This document shows, in pieces, positions 1-8,935 of a DNA stretch of 64,000 nucleotides (positions are counted from its first letter, which is position 1; each line of letters opens with the position of its first letter). The notes below the pieces were generated by a model. It made no database searches and was not told where the DNA came from. It worked only from the letters and a program-made list of their open reading frames with translations. The stretch comes from Arthrobacter terrae (GTDB lineage Bacteria; Actinomycetota; Actinomycetes; Actinomycetales; Micrococcaceae), in NCBI RefSeq assembly GCF_015708085.1, contig NZ_JADNYM010000001.1, positions 62,001 to 126,000 of the forward strand, in the 5' to 3' direction. The translations under genes and the position numbers were made by a program.

Positions 1-2319
1 GGAAACGTCCGGCCAGGGGGCGCCCAGTTCCCGGTACAGCAGGGCCAAGCGACGGCGCAAGGCCTCCGCTGCCGTCGACCAGCCGATCATCCCGAGCCCG
101 TCCTTCTCCAGCGCCCGCGCCACTGCCGCACGTCCTTCCTCCGCCGAAGGGCGCACCGGCGTGGAGGAGAGCAGTATTGCCCCAAGCCGGCGTTCGCGCC
201 GCGCTGTGACCTTGCCGTGGCCAAGCCGTGCCTGCGCCGTGTCACTAAGCAGATGCCGGGCGGCGGTCTGCGCAGCATCCGCAGTCAGCGGTGCCGCTGA
301 CCGGATGACGGCACCGGTCCCGGCCGCGTCACGGCCCTGCGCCCGCGACACCTCGGCAACGGCCAGCCAATCATGGCCGGATAGCGGGCTGCCGGCCGGT
401 AGTCCCGCCTGCGTGCCCGAGGACAGCAGATAGCGCTGCGGCCCCGCGCCCGGGACGCGGCGCGCCACCCGGTCCGGAAACGCCAGGGCGACGACGAACC
501 CCACGGACTCCGCGGCGGTCACCGGTGCGGCGGTCACCGGCGTACCAACGGCCTTCGCAGCGGTCACCGGCGTAACGGGCGCGGCGGCGGCTGGCATAAC
601 GGCTGCGGCTGGCATAACGGCGGCGGCGGCGGCTCTGGCGGCTGCGGCGGCGAACCCGGGCAGCTCTCTGCGGACGATCGCCTCCATTCGCCGGACATCC
701 TCCGCCCATCGACGGGACGCCGGCTCCTTGCCCGACCGCAGCATGCTCAGCTGCCGCGTTAGGTCAGCATCGGCAGCCCGCTGGTCCCCGGACACCAGTG
801 CAACCACCTCCGCAGCAGTACGTTGACCTACGACGGCGGCACCGACCAGCAGCGCGCGGGCCAGCCGCGGATCCGCAGGGATACTGGCCAGCATCTTGCC
901 CAGATCCGAAGCGAGGCCGCCCGGTTCGACCGCTCCGAGTTCGCGCAGCACCTCAACGGCCTGATCCATTGCGCTCTGGGGCGCCGCATCCGGCAGAGCC
1001 AGGCCACGGCCCCCGGGTGCTCCCCAGCAGGCCAGGAGCAGCGCCGCACTCGTCAGGTCCGCCACCGCGATCTGCGGGGTTTGATGCGCCGGCGCGGCAG
1101 CAAATGCCTGCTGTCCGTAGCAGCGGATCACGCTCCCAGGCCCCTGCCGGGCGGCCCGTCCGGCGCGCTGTTCTGCCGACGCTTGGGAGCAGGAGACCGT
1201 CACCAGGCCGGACATGCCGCGCGTGGAGTCGCGCCGCGCTTCGCGGGAGAGCCCCGAATCGACAACCAGCCGGACGCCTGGAACGGTCAACGACGATTCG
1301 GCGAGCGCGGTAGACACGATGATCCTCGCGGGGCCGCCGGGCTCCCGCCCCGAGACCGCTCGGTCCTGAGCCGCCGGGGTTATCGAGCCGTGCAGTTCCA
1401 GCACCTCCACGCCGGCGCTGGACCGGCCGCGCAGACCGTCCCTGATCTGGGCGGCGACGTAGGACACCTCCCATGCACCCGGGAGGAACACCAGAGCGTC
1501 GGTGTCCGGGTTGCCGGCCAGCGCTTCGGTGTGCGCCGCCATGGTTACTTCCGCTACATGATCCTGGAAGGGCCGCGTTACTCCGCGTTCATCCAGCCGG
1601 GGAACCGACGCCGGCGCCCAGTGGGTCGTCAAGGGGTGGAGCACTGACGGACAGCTCACCACAGGGGCCGGCGCCCCGTCGTCGTCCGTTCCGAGCAGGG
1701 CCGCGAAGCGCGTCGTATCCAAGGTGGCCGACATGGCGACGAGGATGAGGTCATCCCGGAGCTGGCCCACCTCGGCCAGCATGCCGACCAGCAGGTCCGT
1801 CTCCAGGCCCCGCTCATGAACCTCGTCAAGAACCACCGCCCTGGTGGATTCCAGCCCGGGATCCGCAAGCAGGCGACGCAAAAGTATCCCCGGAGTGACA
1901 AACTCGATCAGGGTGGCTGGGCCGACGTGGCGTTCCCCACGTACGGTGTACCCCACGCGGTCCCCTACTACGCTGCCGTCGAGGGCCGCGAGGCGTCGGG
2001 CCGCGGAACGGGCAGCGACCCGGCGGGGCTGGGTCACGACCACCCGCAACTGATGGCCGTTCCCCCGCAGTGCGGCGGCCTGTGCGGTGCTGGCCTGTGT
2101 GGTGCCGGCCTGTGCGGCGGCGATGTTGGCCAACAGCGGCGGAACCAGCGTGGTCTTACCTGTACCGGGAGGTGCCTGCACGATTGCGGCCCTCCTCGAG
2201 TCAAGTGCCCCGACCAGCTCCCCTAACGCCGCTGTGAACACCAGACCTGCGCCGATCGTCTCCATCTCAAAGGGCACGCTGGCGTCGGCGGCGAACTGAG
2301 GTGAGTGCGGGGAAGTCAC
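1..2319 (-). CDS. hrpB: ATP-dependent helicase HrpB, 3' end beyond the window
   Basis: A DExH-box superfamily 2 helicase of the HrpB family, probably a cytoplasmic RNA helicase. The frame is open from a GTG at 2319 to base 1, about 773 codons of a family usually near 820-850 residues, so the C-terminus is missing. Visible motifs are Walker A APPGTGKTT near the N-terminus, the DEVH box in VVLDEVHERG, motif III MSATLD, the helicase-C start LVFLPGAWEV, and motif VI AEQRAGRAARQGPG. An Ala/Pro/Val/Thr-rich insert (about 540-650) with repeated PVTAA/PVTP units lies before the HrpB C-terminal domain and is unusual for the family. An in-frame ATG at 2265 is an alternative start. The gene stands alone, with no partner on the same transcript visible. 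Confidence 0.9.
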   Translation of the reverse strand, partial: MTSPHSPQFAADASVPFEMETIGAGLVFTAALGELVGALDSRRAAIVQAPPGTGKTTLVPPLLANIAAAQAGTTQASTAQAAALRGNGHQLRVVVTQPRRVAARSAARRLAALDGSVVGDRVGYTVRGERHVGPATLIEFVTPGILLRRLLADPGLESTRAVVLDEVHERGLETDLLVGMLAEVGQLRDDLILVAMSATLDTTRFAALLGTDDDGAPAPVVSCPSVLHPLTTHWAPASVPRLDERGVTRPFQDHVAEVTMAAHTEALAGNPDTDALVFLPGAWEVSYVAAQIRDGLRGRSSAGVEVLELHGSITPAAQDRAVSGREPGGPARIIVSTALAESSLTVPGVRLVVDSGLSREARRDSTRGMSGLVTVSCSQASAEQRAGRAARQGPGSVIRCYGQQAFAAAPAHQTPQIAVADLTSAALLLACWGAPGGRGLALPDAAPQSAMDQAVEVLRELGAVEPGGLASDLGKMLASIPADPRLARALLVGAAVVGQRTAAEVVALVSGDQRAADADLTRQLSMLRSGKEPASRRWAEDVRRMEAIVRRELPGFAAAAARAAAAAVMPAAAVMPAAAAPVTPVTAAKAVGTPVTAAPVTAAESVGFVVALAFPDRVARRVPGAGPQRYLLSSGTQAGLPAGSPLSGHDWLAVAEVSRAQGRDAAGTGAVIRSAAPLTADAAQTAARHLLSDTAQARLGHGKVTARRERRLGAILLSSTPVRPSAEEGRAAVARALEKDGLGMIGWSTAAEALRRRLALLYRELGAPWPDVS

Positions 2320-2508
2320 GCCTCCATTGTGCCTGCAAACTTTGTAGTCAGCGCGAAGGGTCACTGATGCTAAACCGGGGACGTGCTGATAATGAGGTCG
2401 ATTACATCTGACGCTTCGTACCTTGAAAGGACCCCGGCCCTCCTTTGGCGAACAGAATGCACGGATAAAGTTCGATAGCTACGCGGTCCTTTTCGGCAGA
2501 ATCAGGGC

Positions 2509-3318
2509 TTACCGAGGCGCCTGTCCATGAGATCGGCGGTCCAGTGCTTCATCGAGAACCAGGCCAAAGTTTTTCGTATCGTGCGCAAACCTGCCGAGAA
2601 ACAATCCATCCAATAACTGCAGTTCAGGCAGAAGCCCTGGCCCGGCGCTGCCGCCGTAAATGATGGCGGGAACTTCCTCGGTCCGCTCCGCCAAGAGCCG
2701 CCGCAGCCTATCTCCCACCTCGTTGACATACTCCGCGGGTGCGGGAGCCGGAGCGCCGATGGCCCACACTGGTTCATAGCCCAGCAGGAGCCGGCCGAGG
2801 CTTTCCTGCTGGCCGGTGGGTCCGATAGCCGAAAGTACCTGGGCCAGGCAATGGCCGGCGGCCGCCCGAGGAGTCATCCGAACGGATTCGCCCACGCACA
2901 ATAACGGTTCCAGCCCCGCTGCCAGGGCCTTTTTTGTTTTTAGGGCGACGACGGCGTCACTTTCGCCAAAGAGCGAGCGGCGTTCGGCGTGGCCGATCTC
3001 AACCACGCTCACGCCCAGCTCGGCCAGCATCGCGGCGGAAACTTCTCCGGTTAACGCGCCCTCACCCCAGCTGCAGTTCTGCGCGCCGAGCAGGACCGGA
3101 CTGCCCGCTAGTATTTTTCCGGCGCTTTCCAGTACGGGATATGACGGGATCACAATGACCCGGACGGGACCGCCCGGGTAGATTCCCGGACGCTCTGCAA
3201 CGACGCGCCGAATCTGCTCAAGCCACCGAAGGCTTGCGTTATAACCCAAATACATCTTCGTGCTCACGCCGATGCAGGTGGCCGCTAACGCGCCTTCGGT
3301 GGTCTTGTGCGTTGTCAT
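2509..3318 (-). CDS. lerI: Triose-phosphate isomerase-like protein, probable L-erythrulose-1-phosphate isomerase (LerI/EryH type)
   Basis: 269 residues with the TIM-barrel signature of triose-phosphate isomerase: Lys21, His110 in EIGHAERRSLFGE, catalytic Glu182 in YEPVWAIG, and the phosphate loop IYGGSAG near the C-terminus. The N-terminus reads IGVSTKMYLGY rather than the GNWKMN of glycolytic enzymes. That pattern belongs to the LerI/EryH branch, which interconverts L-erythrulose-1-phosphate and D-erythrulose-4-phosphate. It is the last gene of a minus-strand run that also carries an RpiB-like isomerase and a DhaK-type kinase, which fits tetritol breakdown. A general TpiA role is unlikely in this setting. 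Substrate is inferred from context. Confidence 0.85.
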   Translation of the reverse strand: MTTHKTTEGALAATCIGVSTKMYLGYNASLRWLEQIRRVVAERPGIYPGGPVRVIVIPSYPVLESAGKILAGSPVLLGAQNCSWGEGALTGEVSAAMLAELGVSVVEIGHAERRSLFGESDAVVALKTKKALAAGLEPLLCVGESVRMTPRAAAGHCLAQVLSAIGPTGQQESLGRLLLGYEPVWAIGAPAPAPAEYVNEVGDRLRRLLAERTEEVPAIIYGGSAGPGLLPELQLLDGLFLGRFAHDTKNFGLVLDEALDRRSHGQAPR

Positions 3319-3351
3319 CAGATTCCTTAGGGTTGCCGCCTCAGGTTTGGC

Positions 3352-4692
3352 CTAAAGCAGCTCATCGGCCTTGTTCTTGAACCTGCGGGTGTAGAACATC
3401 ATGGCGGCGGCCAGGAACGGGAGGACTCCCAGCGCATAGACGCCTGCGGACCCGGTAGGAGACTTGGCAGCCTCATTGACCGCTGTGCGCAGAATCGGAG
3501 CAACAAATCCGCCGAGGTTGCCCAGCGAGTTAATCAGGCCAATACCGGCTGCGGCCGCTGTTCCGGTAAGGAATGCCGTGGGGTAGGACCAGGTAATGGG
3601 GCCGACGGCAAGAAAGCTGCAGACGGCCAGCGTGATGAAGATCAGTCCCAAAACGGGCTGATGATTCGTTCCTGCCCATGCGGAACCGAAAATACATAAC
3701 CCGGTGGAGGCGAACAGGATGCCGCCCATATTGCGCCGGCGTCTGATGGTCGTTGCAGCCTTTCCCATGAAGTAGCAGGCAAAGATACCAAAGAACCATG
3801 GAATGCCGACCAGTAGTCCGACCGCGAGGCCAACCTTCTGACCCGTCAGCGAGGCTACCTGCTGCGGAAGGAAGAAAGTAACACCATAGACCGCGACCTG
3901 CAGGCAGAAGTAGATGACCGTGAAGTACCAGACTTTACCGTTCCGCATGGCCGCCCATACCCCCCGTGGACCTGTCTCGTCCTTGACGACGTTCTCCAAG
4001 GCCATAATCTCCTCCAGCGCGTCCTTTTCCGCTCTGCTGAGGAACGTGGCCTTTTCCGGTCCGTTGATAAGGAATATCAATGCCGCTATTCCTGCCAAAA
4101 CGGCCAAGGAGCCCTCGACGAGGAACATCACCTGCCAACCGTGCACGCCCGGGATCTGGTCGCCAATATTGATAAGCCAGCCGGAGAGCGGATTGCCGAT
4201 AATCTGCGAGAATGGCTGCGCCAGGTAGAAGATCGCGAACATTTGCACGCGGACCTTGTTGGGGAACCAATCGGCCAAGAACATGATCACGCCCGGAAAC
4301 AGACCGGCCTCAGTTACGCCGAGCAGGAAGCGCAGGACAATGAACGAGGTTTCCCCCTGCACAAATGCAAAGCATGCCGAGACAATGCCCCAGGTAATAG
4401 CTATGCGGGCGAGCCAGATCTTGGCGCCTATTTTTTTCAGCAGGAGGTTGCTGGGGATTTCGAAGATCGCATAACCGATGAAGAAGATCCCGGCTCCAAG
4501 GGCAAAAGCACCCGCACCCACTCCCCTATCGGTCTTGAGGGCTGCCTCGGCAAAACCGACGTTGGTGCGATCAAGGAAGGATACGACGTAAAGGATCACG
4601 AGCATCGGCATAAGCCGCTTTGCTGCCTTGGAGATGGCCGCTTTAAGGACCGGCGACTCCAAGAGTTCCCTACTGGTGGTGGTGGACATCAA
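3352..4692 (-). CDS. MFS permease, anion:cation symporter (ACS) type, probable tetritol or acid-sugar importer
   Basis: 446 residues, about twelve hydrophobic segments, with the MFS motif FLDRTNVGFAE in the first helix and the ACS-type signature GVTEAGLFPGVIMFLADWFP after helix 4. Members of this subfamily import organic acids such as tartrate, galactonate and phthalate by proton symport. It lies between a 35-codon membrane peptide gene and the LerI-type isomerase, in the same operon, so it most likely feeds this pathway. The substrate cannot be read from sequence. A second ACS permease lies at 13517 on the other strand. Confidence 0.85.
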   Translation of the reverse strand: MMSTTTSRELLESPVLKAAISKAAKRLMPMLVILYVVSFLDRTNVGFAEAALKTDRGVGAGAFALGAGIFFIGYAIFEIPSNLLLKKIGAKIWLARIAITWGIVSACFAFVQGETSFIVLRFLLGVTEAGLFPGVIMFLADWFPNKVRVQMFAIFYLAQPFSQIIGNPLSGWLINIGDQIPGVHGWQVMFLVEGSLAVLAGIAALIFLINGPEKATFLSRAEKDALEEIMALENVVKDETGPRGVWAAMRNGKVWYFTVIYFCLQVAVYGVTFFLPQQVASLTGQKVGLAVGLLVGIPWFFGIFACYFMGKAATTIRRRRNMGGILFASTGLCIFGSAWAGTNHQPVLGLIFITLAVCSFLAVGPITWSYPTAFLTGTAAAAGIGLINSLGNLGGFVAPILRTAVNEAAKSPTGSAGVYALGVLPFLAAAMMFYTRRFKNKADELL

Positions 4693-4754
4693 GACTCCTC
4701 ATTGAGCTCATAAAGGGGTGGTGAAGAACAAGTGCTTGAACCGCATGCCAGCGG

Positions 4755-4862
4755 TTAATGGCCGCCGACAATCATGAAGATGCCGAAGGCACAAATCAGG
4801 ATCCCGATCGCCAGATACAGCAAGCGCGACCGGTTCCATCCGGATTCTGGTGGTGAGACCAT
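4755..4862 (-). CDS. Small single-span membrane peptide (35 residues)
   Basis: ATG at 4862 is preceded by AGGAG with six-base spacing that overlaps the end of the SDR gene, and the frame ends with TAA at 4755. The product has a short polar N-terminus (MVSPPESGWNRSR) followed by one hydrophobic helix of about 20 residues ending IVGGH, typical of a small inner-membrane protein. It sits directly upstream of an MFS permease gene in the same operon, so a permease accessory role is possible. No family was recognised. The strong ribosome site and tight packing argue for a real gene. Confidence 0.7.
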   Translation of the reverse strand: MVSPPESGWNRSRLLYLAIGILICAFGIFMIVGGH

Positions 4863-4869
4863 GACGCTC

Positions 4870-5637
4870 CTAATGCATGTAGAGTCCGCCGTCGACGTTG
4901 AGTGTCTGACCGGTGATGTAACCGGTGTCTTCGCTGATCAGGAAGGCTATGGCTGCGGCGATGTCGCGGGTGGTTCCCACCCGGTTCACCACGAGGTCTT
5001 TGACCATCTCGTCTTTACGTTCATCAGTCAGGGTGCCGCCCATGATGTCCGTGTCAATGGGACCGGGCGAGATGGCGTTTACGGTGACGTTGAACGGGCC
5101 AAGCTCACGGGCCACGGAACGCGTCAGCCCGATCACGCCGGCCTTGGCCACAGAGTAGGGGGTTTTGCTGAAGGTGCCTCCGCCGCGCTGGGCCGAAACG
5201 GAGGAGATATTCACAATCCGTCCGATGCCGTTCTTGACCATGCTTTCGGCCACGCGCCGGGTGGCGTAGTGAACGCCGTTGAGGTTGATGTTCAGTACGC
5301 GGTCCCATTCGGCGGCGTCCAGGTCCAGATACGGCACCGGCGAGCTGACGCCCGCCACGTTGGCCAGCGCTACGATCTGCGGCAGGGTTGCTTCCAGCTG
5401 GTCGACGGCGGCACGAACGGATGCCTCGTCCCCTACGTTGGCACCGGCACCGGCGGCCTTGATCGGGTACTTGTCGCTCAACTCGCGCGCCAGCTCTTTG
5501 CTGGCGGCGTCGTCGAGATCGATGACGCCGATGTTCCAACCCTGTTCAGCCAGGTAATGGACCGTGGCCCGTCCGATGCCGCGGGGGGAAACGGCTCCGG
5601 TAACGATGACGGTGCGTTCGGCGGGAAATTCGCCCAT
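4870..5637 (-). CDS. Short-chain dehydrogenase/reductase
   Basis: 255 residues, a classical SDR. The cofactor loop is TGAVSPRGIGRA near residues 13-24, Asp41 follows beta strand 2 (favouring NAD), and the catalytic set is Ser146, Tyr161 and Lys165 (YSVAK). The C-terminus ends GYITGQTLNVDGGLYMH, common in FabG-like sugar and polyol dehydrogenases. In this operon it is a good candidate for the first oxidation of a tetritol or hydroxy acid to the keto form later phosphorylated by the DhaK-type kinase. Annotation as 3-oxoacyl-ACP reductase would reflect family similarity only. Confidence 0.85.
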   Translation of the reverse strand: MGEFPAERTVIVTGAVSPRGIGRATVHYLAEQGWNIGVIDLDDAASKELARELSDKYPIKAAGAGANVGDEASVRAAVDQLEATLPQIVALANVAGVSSPVPYLDLDAAEWDRVLNINLNGVHYATRRVAESMVKNGIGRIVNISSVSAQRGGGTFSKTPYSVAKAGVIGLTRSVARELGPFNVTVNAISPGPIDTDIMGGTLTDERKDEMVKDLVVNRVGTTRDIAAAIAFLISEDTGYITGQTLNVDGGLYMH

Positions 5638-5711
5638 GGTGATTCCTTCGTAAGGTATTCGGTTTATGCCGGATGGTCATCCGCCGCTGGACGGCGTTGG
5701 TCTGGAGCGCG

Positions 5712-6659
5712 CTATTTAATGGGGGCTGGGCCAAGCTCTTCGATGAGCTTCTGCATCAGTACGTAGGCCTTGTTACGGTATGCAATCAGCTCGGGAATCC
5801 GCTCGGCCGGGACATCAAGGAAGCCGGATCCGGTTTTGGTGCCAAGCTTTCCTTCGGACACCAGATCGGTGAGGATCTTTGGGGTGGCGAAGCGCTCCGG
5901 GAATCCGGTCTGCAGCGACTTGTAGCAGAAATCGTAGACGTCCAACCCGGCCATGTCAGCGATCGCAAACGGGCCAAAGAACGGCAGCCGGAACCCGAAG
6001 GTGGTGCGCACCAGGGTGTCGATGTCCTCCGCGGTGGCGGTGCCGTCCTCCACCAGCTGCGTAGCCTCGTGGAAGAGGGCATACTGCAACCGGTTCAGGA
6101 CAAATCCCGTGACGTCCTTGACCACGGCGGTGGACTTACCGGATTCGTGCACCAGTTCGCGGGCGGCGCTGACCGTCTGTGGGTCCGTACCTTCATGCGG
6201 GATGATCTCCACCCCGGGGATAAAGGGGGACGGGTTGGAAAAATGTACGCCCAGGAAGCGACCGGGGTTCGTGACGGCAGTGGCCATGTCCCCAATCGAA
6301 ATGGTGGACGTGTTGGAGCCGATGATGGCGTCCGGGCGGGCGGCGGCGCTGATTTGTGCCAGCGTGTCCCGCTTGATGTCCAGCACCTCCGGAACGGCCT
6401 CTTCGATGAATTCCGCATCTGCCACGGCCTCGGCCAGGCTGGCGGCCCACAGGTTCTTTTCCAGCGTTTCGGTGGCACCGGCCGGGAACAGACCGTCCTT
6501 GACAAAGTCGCGCGACTCGGCGATGAGCCGGTGGTAGTTCTTCTCCGCCACCTCGGCGCTGACATCCGCCAAGGCCACCCGGGCACCGGCAAGGGCCAGC
6601 ACTTGGGCAATACCTCCGCCCATGTAGCCCGATCCGATGACTGCGATATTCCTGCTCAT
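5712..6659 (-). CDS. 3-hydroxyacyl-CoA dehydrogenase-family oxidoreductase
   Basis: 315 residues with an N-terminal Rossmann fold (VIGSGYMGGGIAQ at residues 8-20) and the two-domain layout of 3-hydroxyacyl-CoA or 3-hydroxybutyryl-CoA dehydrogenases. Motifs include SNTSTISI, GVHFSNPSPFIPGVEI and KDVTGFVLNRLQYALFHEA. The family also includes L-gulonate 3-dehydrogenase, which oxidises free sugar acids, so in this operon a sugar-acid or polyol substrate is more likely than an acyl-CoA. It starts 3 bases after the RpiB-like gene ends. The exact reaction is unknown. Confidence 0.8.
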   Translation of the reverse strand: MSRNIAVIGSGYMGGGIAQVLALAGARVALADVSAEVAEKNYHRLIAESRDFVKDGLFPAGATETLEKNLWAASLAEAVADAEFIEEAVPEVLDIKRDTLAQISAAARPDAIIGSNTSTISIGDMATAVTNPGRFLGVHFSNPSPFIPGVEIIPHEGTDPQTVSAARELVHESGKSTAVVKDVTGFVLNRLQYALFHEATQLVEDGTATAEDIDTLVRTTFGFRLPFFGPFAIADMAGLDVYDFCYKSLQTGFPERFATPKILTDLVSEGKLGTKTGSGFLDVPAERIPELIAYRNKAYVLMQKLIEELGPAPIK

Positions 6660-6662
6660 TCT

Positions 6663-7175
6663 CTACCCCTCATTCGATGCTGCCGGCGACTGCAGATCGG
6701 ACATATCCGCCTCATAGGAGCTGATCGCGTCCACCTTTGCCGCGGAGGACGAGGCGGGATCGAACCGATATCCCAGCCACTCGGAGACGAGCCGCTTGGC
6801 CAGTTCAAGTCCGATCACGCGCTGGCCCATGGTCAGCACCTGCGCGTTGTTGCTGAGCACCGAGCGCTCCACAGAGTAGCTGTCATGGGCAGTGACTGCA
6901 CGGATTCCCGGAACCTTATTGGCCGAGATGGCCACACCAAGTCCCGTGCCGCAGATCAGCAGCGCTCGGTCGGCTTCGCCGGAGGCGATCCTGCGCGCCG
7001 CTTCTACGGCAAGGTGGGGATACGCCGTTTCGTCGTTGGCGCCCACGCCGACGTCCTCGACGGAAGCGACCCGCTCATCGGCGGCCAGCAGATCCCGCAG
7101 CGCCGTTTTGTATTCGACCCCCGCCGAATCGTTTCCTATGACAATACGCCATCCTGTTTTCTGTTCGTCGCTCAT
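6663..7175 (-). CDS. RpiB-family isomerase, probable D-erythrulose-4-phosphate isomerase (EryI/DerI type)
   Basis: 170 residues of the RpiB/LacAB family. The phosphate-binding N-terminus [13 protein letters not shown], the catalytic Cys75 in [16 protein letters not shown] and the [22 protein letters not shown] region are all present. In tetritol pathways described in Brucella and Mycobacterium, RpiB homologues convert D-erythrulose-4-phosphate to D-erythrose-4-phosphate. Presence beside a LerI-type isomerase and a DhaK-type kinase supports that role over ribose-5-phosphate isomerisation. The start has AGGAG nine bases upstream and follows the kinase stop by one base. Confidence 0.85.
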   Translation of the reverse strand: MSDEQKTGWRIVIGNDSAGVEYKTALRDLLAADERVASVEDVGVGANDETAYPHLAVEAARRIASGEADRALLICGTGLGVAISANKVPGIRAVTAHDSYSVERSVLSNNAQVLTMGQRVIGLELAKRLVSEWLGYRFDPASSSAAKVDAISSYEADMSDLQSPAASNEG

Positions 7176-7176
7176 C

Positions 7177-8898
7177 TCATGCTCCTCTTTTTTTCAGCAG
7201 TGGTTCCAGAGTGTTGGCGACACCCTCGGCGATGAGGCCGAAGGAGATCGCACCAGGATCCGGGTGGCCGATGCTTTTCTCAGCCAGCGGCCGTGCCCGT
7301 CCCTTTTTTGGGCTCAGCTCGGCGGTGCTGTCGGCCGCCCGTTTGGCAGCCTTGGCAGCGGCCGCGAGGGCCTGGGACAGCGTCGCTCCGCCGCTTTGCT
7401 CGTGAGTGAAGGTTTCTGCGTAAGGCAGAAGCGCGTCCACCATGGTCTTGTCCCCCGGGTCGGCTTTCCCCAGCTCGATAACAGCCGAGACGAAGGCGTT
7501 AACACAATCCGCGGCGTCTTGATCGCCATAGGTGCCCCTGTTGCCCAGTGAGTTCGCTGCGGCAGTCAACGCAGCGCCCCAGAGCGCACCGGAGGTGCCG
7601 CCGGCCTTTTCGCTCCATGCCTCAGCCGCTTGGAGCAATACATTGCGCACCCCGGTACCCCGTGCTTCCGCGGCCGCCGCCGACGCCGCGTCAGCGCCGC
7701 GCCGCATCCCGATTCCATGGTCTCCATCGCCGGCGATTGCATCCAGCTTTCCCAGGAACGTCTCGTGTTCGGCGACGACGGCGGCGACGGCGTCGAGGGC
7801 CGACGCCGCGTACTCTCCGAGGCGGATTGCCTCGTCAGTTCCCTGTTCTACTTCTTCGGTGGCCTCAATGAGCGCCGTGGTGTCCCGGGGCGCACGAGGA
7901 GACAGATTTCCCTTCCTGTAGGCGGGGGTATCGGCGGGAGCGGACCAGTGCGTTGCCAGTTCGTCATCGAGCCAGAGCAGCGTCAGGGAGAGTCCCGCCA
8001 TGTCCAGGCTCGTCACCAGCTCGCCGCATTCAGGCTCTACGATCTGAAGACCGGCGGCCACAAGCAACGTCTCAACCTTGCCGAACAGCAGAAAAAGCTC
8101 GTCGTATTTGACCGTGCCCAGACCGTTGAGGATCGGCACCACGCGGGTGCCGGCGTCGTCTGGCTTGTCCTGCAGCAGCCGCTCCACCAACAGCTCGGCC
8201 AGCTCCGACGCCGTCGGCATCTCATGGTCAGAAATCCCGGGCTCGCCGTGGATACCCAGACCCAGCGACATGTGCCCCTTGGGTACGTGAAAAAGCGGTT
8301 CGTCGGCGCCCGGAAGCGTGCAGCCGTCGAAGGCAACACCGAGGGAACGCGTACGATAGTTGGTTTTGACCGCCAGCCGTTCGACGTCGTCCAGGCTCAG
8401 CCCCGCTTCGGCAGCGGCGCCGGCGACCTTGAAGACGGTCAGGTCCCCGGCAATGCCACGACGGTTCTGAAATTGGTCGATCGGTGCGCTGGCAATATCG
8501 TCCGTGACCAGGACGGTCCGGGTTTCGATGCCTTCTTTGTTGAGCCTTTGTTGGGCCTGACCAAAGTGCAGCACGTCACCGGCGTAGTTTCCATACGACA
8601 GGAGCACTCCCCCGCCCATATTCGCCGCTTTGACGACCCGGTAAATCTGGCCGGCCGCAGGTGAGGCGAACAGGTTTCCACACGCTGAACCAGCGGCCAG
8701 GCCCGGGCCGACCAAGCCTGCAAATGCCGGGTAGTGACCCGATCCGCCGCCGATGACGAGCGCTACCTGGCCGGACGACATTTCGGTGGACCGGACGACG
8801 CCGCCGTCGACCCTTGCGACGTACTGCCGGTTGGCGGCGACGAAGCCGTCCAGGGCTTCCTCCGCAAAGGTTGCAGGATTGTCAAATATTGAAGTCAT
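7177..8898 (-). CDS. Dihydroxyacetone kinase-family protein (DhaK-DhaL fusion), probable erythrulose kinase
   Basis: 573 residues: an N-terminal DhaK domain (about 1-330) and a C-terminal DhaL domain (about 360-570), as in ATP-dependent kinases. His217 in GLGIHGEPG is the residue that forms a hemiaminal with the ketose. DhaL shows [16 protein letters not shown], the Mg-ATP binding loop. Homologues act on dihydroxyacetone or on D- or L-erythrulose (DerK/LerK). The flanking LerI-like and RpiB-like isomerases make a tetrulose kinase the better reading. It is the second gene of the run starting at 9958. Confidence 0.87.
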   Translation of the reverse strand: MTSIFDNPATFAEEALDGFVAANRQYVARVDGGVVRSTEMSSGQVALVIGGGSGHYPAFAGLVGPGLAAGSACGNLFASPAAGQIYRVVKAANMGGGVLLSYGNYAGDVLHFGQAQQRLNKEGIETRTVLVTDDIASAPIDQFQNRRGIAGDLTVFKVAGAAAEAGLSLDDVERLAVKTNYRTRSLGVAFDGCTLPGADEPLFHVPKGHMSLGLGIHGEPGISDHEMPTASELAELLVERLLQDKPDDAGTRVVPILNGLGTVKYDELFLLFGKVETLLVAAGLQIVEPECGELVTSLDMAGLSLTLLWLDDELATHWSAPADTPAYRKGNLSPRAPRDTTALIEATEEVEQGTDEAIRLGEYAASALDAVAAVVAEHETFLGKLDAIAGDGDHGIGMRRGADAASAAAAEARGTGVRNVLLQAAEAWSEKAGGTSGALWGAALTAAANSLGNRGTYGDQDAADCVNAFVSAVIELGKADPGDKTMVDALLPYAETFTHEQSGGATLSQALAAAAKAAKRAADSTAELSPKKGRARPLAEKSIGHPDPGAISFGLIAEGVANTLEPLLKKRGA

Positions 8899-8935
8899 TG
8901 ATTCCTCGTTGAATCCGGTCGGGTGGATGGAAGGA

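Noticed and set aside
823-1647. 274-codon open frame on the plus strand inside the hrpB region
   Set aside because: The minus frame holds all HrpB motifs without a stop; the plus frame is a shadow caused by high GC.
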